Of a stretch of DNA of 6,331 nucleotides, positions 4,229-6,331 are shown in pieces. A model generated the notes under the pieces. The model searched no databases, had not been told where the DNA came from, and was given only the letters and a program-made list of their open reading frames with translations. The first letter of the stretch is position 1, and the number at the start of each line of letters is the position of its first letter. This DNA comes from Acidobacteriaceae bacterium (GTDB taxonomy: Bacteria; Acidobacteriota; Terriglobia; Terriglobales; Acidobacteriaceae), in contig JASHUH010000334.1 of assembly GCA_030040115.1 (NCBI GenBank), forward strand, positions 1-6,331, in the 5' to 3' direction. Both the position numbers and the translations under genes were made by a program.

Positions 4229-6049
4229 TCAATGGAAGACGGCGACCACCACGATGGCCGCGGCGAGAATGGCGGCGGCGGCTGTTTCCGGCCGCTTCCA
4301 CCAGACGGGATGCCTCGGCAGCGGGGTGGTGAGGGAATGGACGAGGCCGACCAGCGCGGGGTCGGGCCGCGCCGTGGTGAAGAGACTAACTACAACGGTA
4401 AACACGAGGCTGGCGGCGAAGGCGAAGATCGCAGTCCATGCGGCGTGGGCGAACGGGCTGGGGTCGCGATGCAAGACGGCGATCCAGCCTCCATAAAATC
4501 CGGGCAGCGCGCCTGCGGGCAGTGTGAGCGCGTAGTGGAATACGGCGGCGGCAATGCCGGCGACGAGCCCTGCAAACGCGCCATGGCCGGTGGCGCGCTT
4601 CCAAAACATACCCAAGAGAAGCGTGGCCAGCAGCGGCGCATTCAACAGCGCAAAGGCCAGTGCAAGCGCCTCAAGGAGGTTATGAAAGCGGATGGCCGTG
4701 CAGGCCGCGGCAAAGGCCAGCACCATGCCGCCCACGGACGCCCATCGCGCGGCGACAAGACAATGATGGTCGTTCGCGGTTTGGTGAATGAGAGGTTGAT
4801 AGAGATCGCAAGTGAAGACGGTATTGAAGGCGGCTACGCCCGCGGCCACGCCGCTCATCAGGCAGGCGAGCAGGGCGGATAATCCCAGCCCAAGAAGACC
4901 TGTGGGAAGGAAATGGGTGACGATGTTCGGCATGGCCATGGCGAAATCGAGCAGCGGTTTGCCGTTGCGGTCGAGCAGGGGCTTGCCGGCCATGGGATCG
5001 GTAAAGGAATTGGTTCGGGCAGGAATCAGGCCGCGGCCGGCCTGGACGGCCTGCGGCACAACCGTGATGTCGTGGTAGATGGCTCCATTTTCGTTGTGCA
5101 CGACTTCGCTGTTTTGGGGTGTGGGCAGGCCAACGGCAACCACGCCGGAAAGGATGAGCAAGAGCGGCACAAGGACCGCGCCCGCGGCGGCCAGGAGCGG
5201 GGCTTTGCGGGCCGCGGCTGCGTCTTTGGCGGCGAAGACGGTTTGCAAGACGCGGAAATCGGTGCACCAGAAGGCGGCGGAAAAAGCGATGCCCAAACCG
5301 AGAGCCAGGGCGAGACTCGGAGCACCGGCTCGCCCGGCGCCGGTCCACTGCTGGAGATAGGTGGAGACCGGGACCTGGGCGATAAGGCCGCGCCAACCGC
5401 CGATCTGCTTGAGGCCCAGGAACACGGCAGGAACGAGTGCGGCGACCAAGACGAAGAGCTGCATGACCTGGTTGTAGAGGGCCGCGGTGAGCCCGCCGAG
5501 TAGGAGATAGACGAGCACGACGGCCGCGGGGACGGCCATGGCGATGACGAGGATCCAGGTTTGGCCAAGGCTTTGCGCGTGAAGAATGACGTCGAAGATA
5601 TGCAAGGCTTGCATGAGCCAGGCGAGGGCATAGAGCGAGAGGCCGGCGCCGAAGAGGTCGATGAGGGCAAAGAGGCAGGCATTGAGGGTGCGGGTCTTGG
5701 CGTCGAAACGCAGCCCCAGGAACTCGGGCACGGAGCGGGCTTTGGAGGCATAGAAGAGCGGCGCCATGAAGAGCGCGAGAAAGAGGATGGGCGGGATGGC
5801 GCCGAGGAGATAAAACTGCGCGCTGGCAAGGCCGAATTGGGCGCCAGCCGCGGAGACGGCGATGACTTGCTGGGAGGAGACGGTGAGGCTAAGAAAGGCG
5901 AGCCCGCAAACCCAGGCCGGCATGGAGCGGCCGGCGAGAAGGAAATCCTGGGTGGAAGCAACGTAGGGTTTGAGCGAGAAGCCGACGCCGAAGACAAAGA
6001 AGAGATAGATGAGAACGATCATCCAGTCGACGGAGGCGAGGTTGGGCAC
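4229..6049 (-). CDS. Sodium:solute symporter (SSS/SLC5 family)
   Basis: This 606-residue inner-membrane transporter is predicted to use the sodium gradient for uptake. The start is GTG (6047-6049), with AAGGAG (6056-6061) six bases before it. About 14 hydrophobic segments span the protein. Family landmarks are DFLLAGRSMPAW (35-46), SKARSVPEFLGLRFD (102-116), YLLLGGLTAALYNQVMQ (181-197), WCTDFRVLQTVFAAKD (261-276), SGVAAGVAAFNTVFTCDLY (399-417) and NAPLLATLLLGMFWKRATGHG (470-490). A long, probably periplasmic loop (~311-375) is less conserved. Compared with the Vibrio galactose transporter, the sugar-contact Glu in helix 2 aligns to Tyr80 and one Na2-site serine aligns to Gly400 while Ser399 is kept (alignment by eye). 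The substrate is therefore open: a sugar is plausible from the FucP-like neighbour, an organic acid is possible. Length is normal. No frameshifts were seen. Confidence 0.93.
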   Translation of the reverse strand: MPNLASVDWMIVLIYLFFVFGVGFSLKPYVASTQDFLLAGRSMPAWVCGLAFLSLTVSSQQVIAVSAAGAQFGLASAQFYLLGAIPPILFLALFMAPLFYASKARSVPEFLGLRFDAKTRTLNACLFALIDLFGAGLSLYALAWLMQALHIFDVILHAQSLGQTWILVIAMAVPAAVVLVYLLLGGLTAALYNQVMQLFVLVAALVPAVFLGLKQIGGWRGLIAQVPVSTYLQQWTGAGRAGAPSLALALGLGIAFSAAFWCTDFRVLQTVFAAKDAAAARKAPLLAAAGAVLVPLLLILSGVVAVGLPTPQNSEVVHNENGAIYHDITVVPQAVQAGRGLIPARTNSFTDPMAGKPLLDRNGKPLLDFAMAMPNIVTHFLPTGLLGLGLSALLACLMSGVAAGVAAFNTVFTCDLYQPLIHQTANDHHCLVAARWASVGGMVLAFAAACTAIRFHNLLEALALAFALLNAPLLATLLLGMFWKRATGHGAFAGLVAGIAAAVFHYALTLPAGALPGFYGGWIAVLHRDPSPFAHAAWTAIFAFAASLVFTVVVSLFTTARPDPALVGLVHSLTTPLPRHPVWWKRPETAAAAILAAAIVVVAVFH

Positions 6050-6204
6050 AAAGGGCTCCTTGCGAGGGGCGAGTACAAAATCACTTTACGAAGAGCGAGG
6101 AGGGCCAGTCCAGAAGGGGCGGGTCGCGCACAGTGACGGGACGCTGCCGAGAGATTCTCCGGGTGATTCCGGAAGGCCGGATGGGCAGGGCGCGCCATGG
6201 GCAG
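6050..6204 (-). other. Intergenic region before the symporter, with its ribosome binding site
   Basis: These 155 bases separate the MFS stop from the symporter GTG. The symporter binding site AAGGAG lies at 6056-6061. I see no strong -35/-10 pair and no hairpin with a T-run, so read-through from the MFS gene is likely but not proven. Confidence 0.5.
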
Positions 6205-6331
6205 TCAGGCCGCGGACGCGGAACGCGGCTTGGAGCCGGAGAAGCCGTAGTAGGTGACGTAGAGATAACAGAGGATGGGCAGCGAAAACGCGTATTGGAT
6301 GCCGACCTTGTCGGCGAGGGCGCCCAGCAGA
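6205..6331 (-). CDS. MFS sugar transporter, FucP-like, C-terminal end (partial)
   Basis: The frame entering from the right edge encodes 41 residues and stops at TGA 6205-6207. It reads LLGALADKVGIQYAFSLPIL, then CYLYVTYYGFSGSKP and a short Ala/Ser tail. The pattern G-x-LAD-K-x-GIQ-x-AF-x-x-P-x-x-CY-x-Y-x-x-YYG is the end of the last helix pair in L-fucose permease and the related glucose/galactose MFS group, which import sugars with protons. Only the final ~10% is visible, so the sugar cannot be stated. It lies 155 bases upstream of the sodium symporter in the same direction, which suggests a shared uptake locus. Confidence 0.7.
   Translation of the reverse strand, partial: LLGALADKVGIQYAFSLPILCYLYVTYYGFSGSKPRSASAA

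Noticed and set aside
4127..4882. Long plus-strand frames opposite the symporter
   Set aside because: Glycine/arginine-rich antisense shadows of a GC-rich gene with no motifs.
5026..5997. 323-residue minus-strand frame inside the symporter gene
   Set aside because: A serine/proline-rich shadow in another frame of the same strand; the symporter frame has clear family motifs throughout.

Overview
The window looks like a piece of an Acidobacteriota chromosome. This is inferred from the GC-rich sequence and from the types of protein recognised (an Oar-like TonB-dependent receptor tail, a TPR protein tail, an SSS symporter with an acidobacterial flavour, a FucP-like MFS tail). No rRNA or marker gene is present to confirm it. 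No tRNA, rRNA or CRISPR array was seen.

The window has two halves. Positions 1-2526 are a graveyard of broken genes. On the minus strand, read right to left, there are a TPR-protein 3' end with an internal stop (784-1086), a 119-codon small gene with one frameshift (409-769), and the last ~55 codons of a sensor histidine kinase (232-402). On the plus strand there is an unidentified broken reading frame (1142-1405). Next come fragments of two insertion sequences from different families, abutting head to head: the 5' end of an IS110-type transposase (+, 1765-~1863) and an internal piece of an IS630-type transposase (-, ~1857-1950). These touch the 3' end of a TonB-dependent receptor gene (-, ~1993-2526). 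The non-coding stretch before the IS110 start codon contains nested inverted repeats, and could be the remains of a bridge-RNA-like guide RNA.

Positions 2527-6331 hold intact genes, all on the minus strand. In transcription order they are the tail of a FucP-like sugar MFS transporter (6205-6331, partial), a complete sodium:solute symporter (4229-6049, GTG start), and an 85-residue two-helix membrane protein whose ribosome binding site overlaps the symporter stop codon (3958-4215). After a ~470-base gap with a good sigma70-type promoter comes a secreted two-domain cupin protein (2527-3486).

Two transporters, a small membrane partner and a secreted cupin suggest a carbohydrate or organic-acid uptake locus, but the substrate cannot be read from the sequence. 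The cupin stop codon lies at the edge of the decayed region, so the intact block probably lies beside a rearrangement breakpoint.
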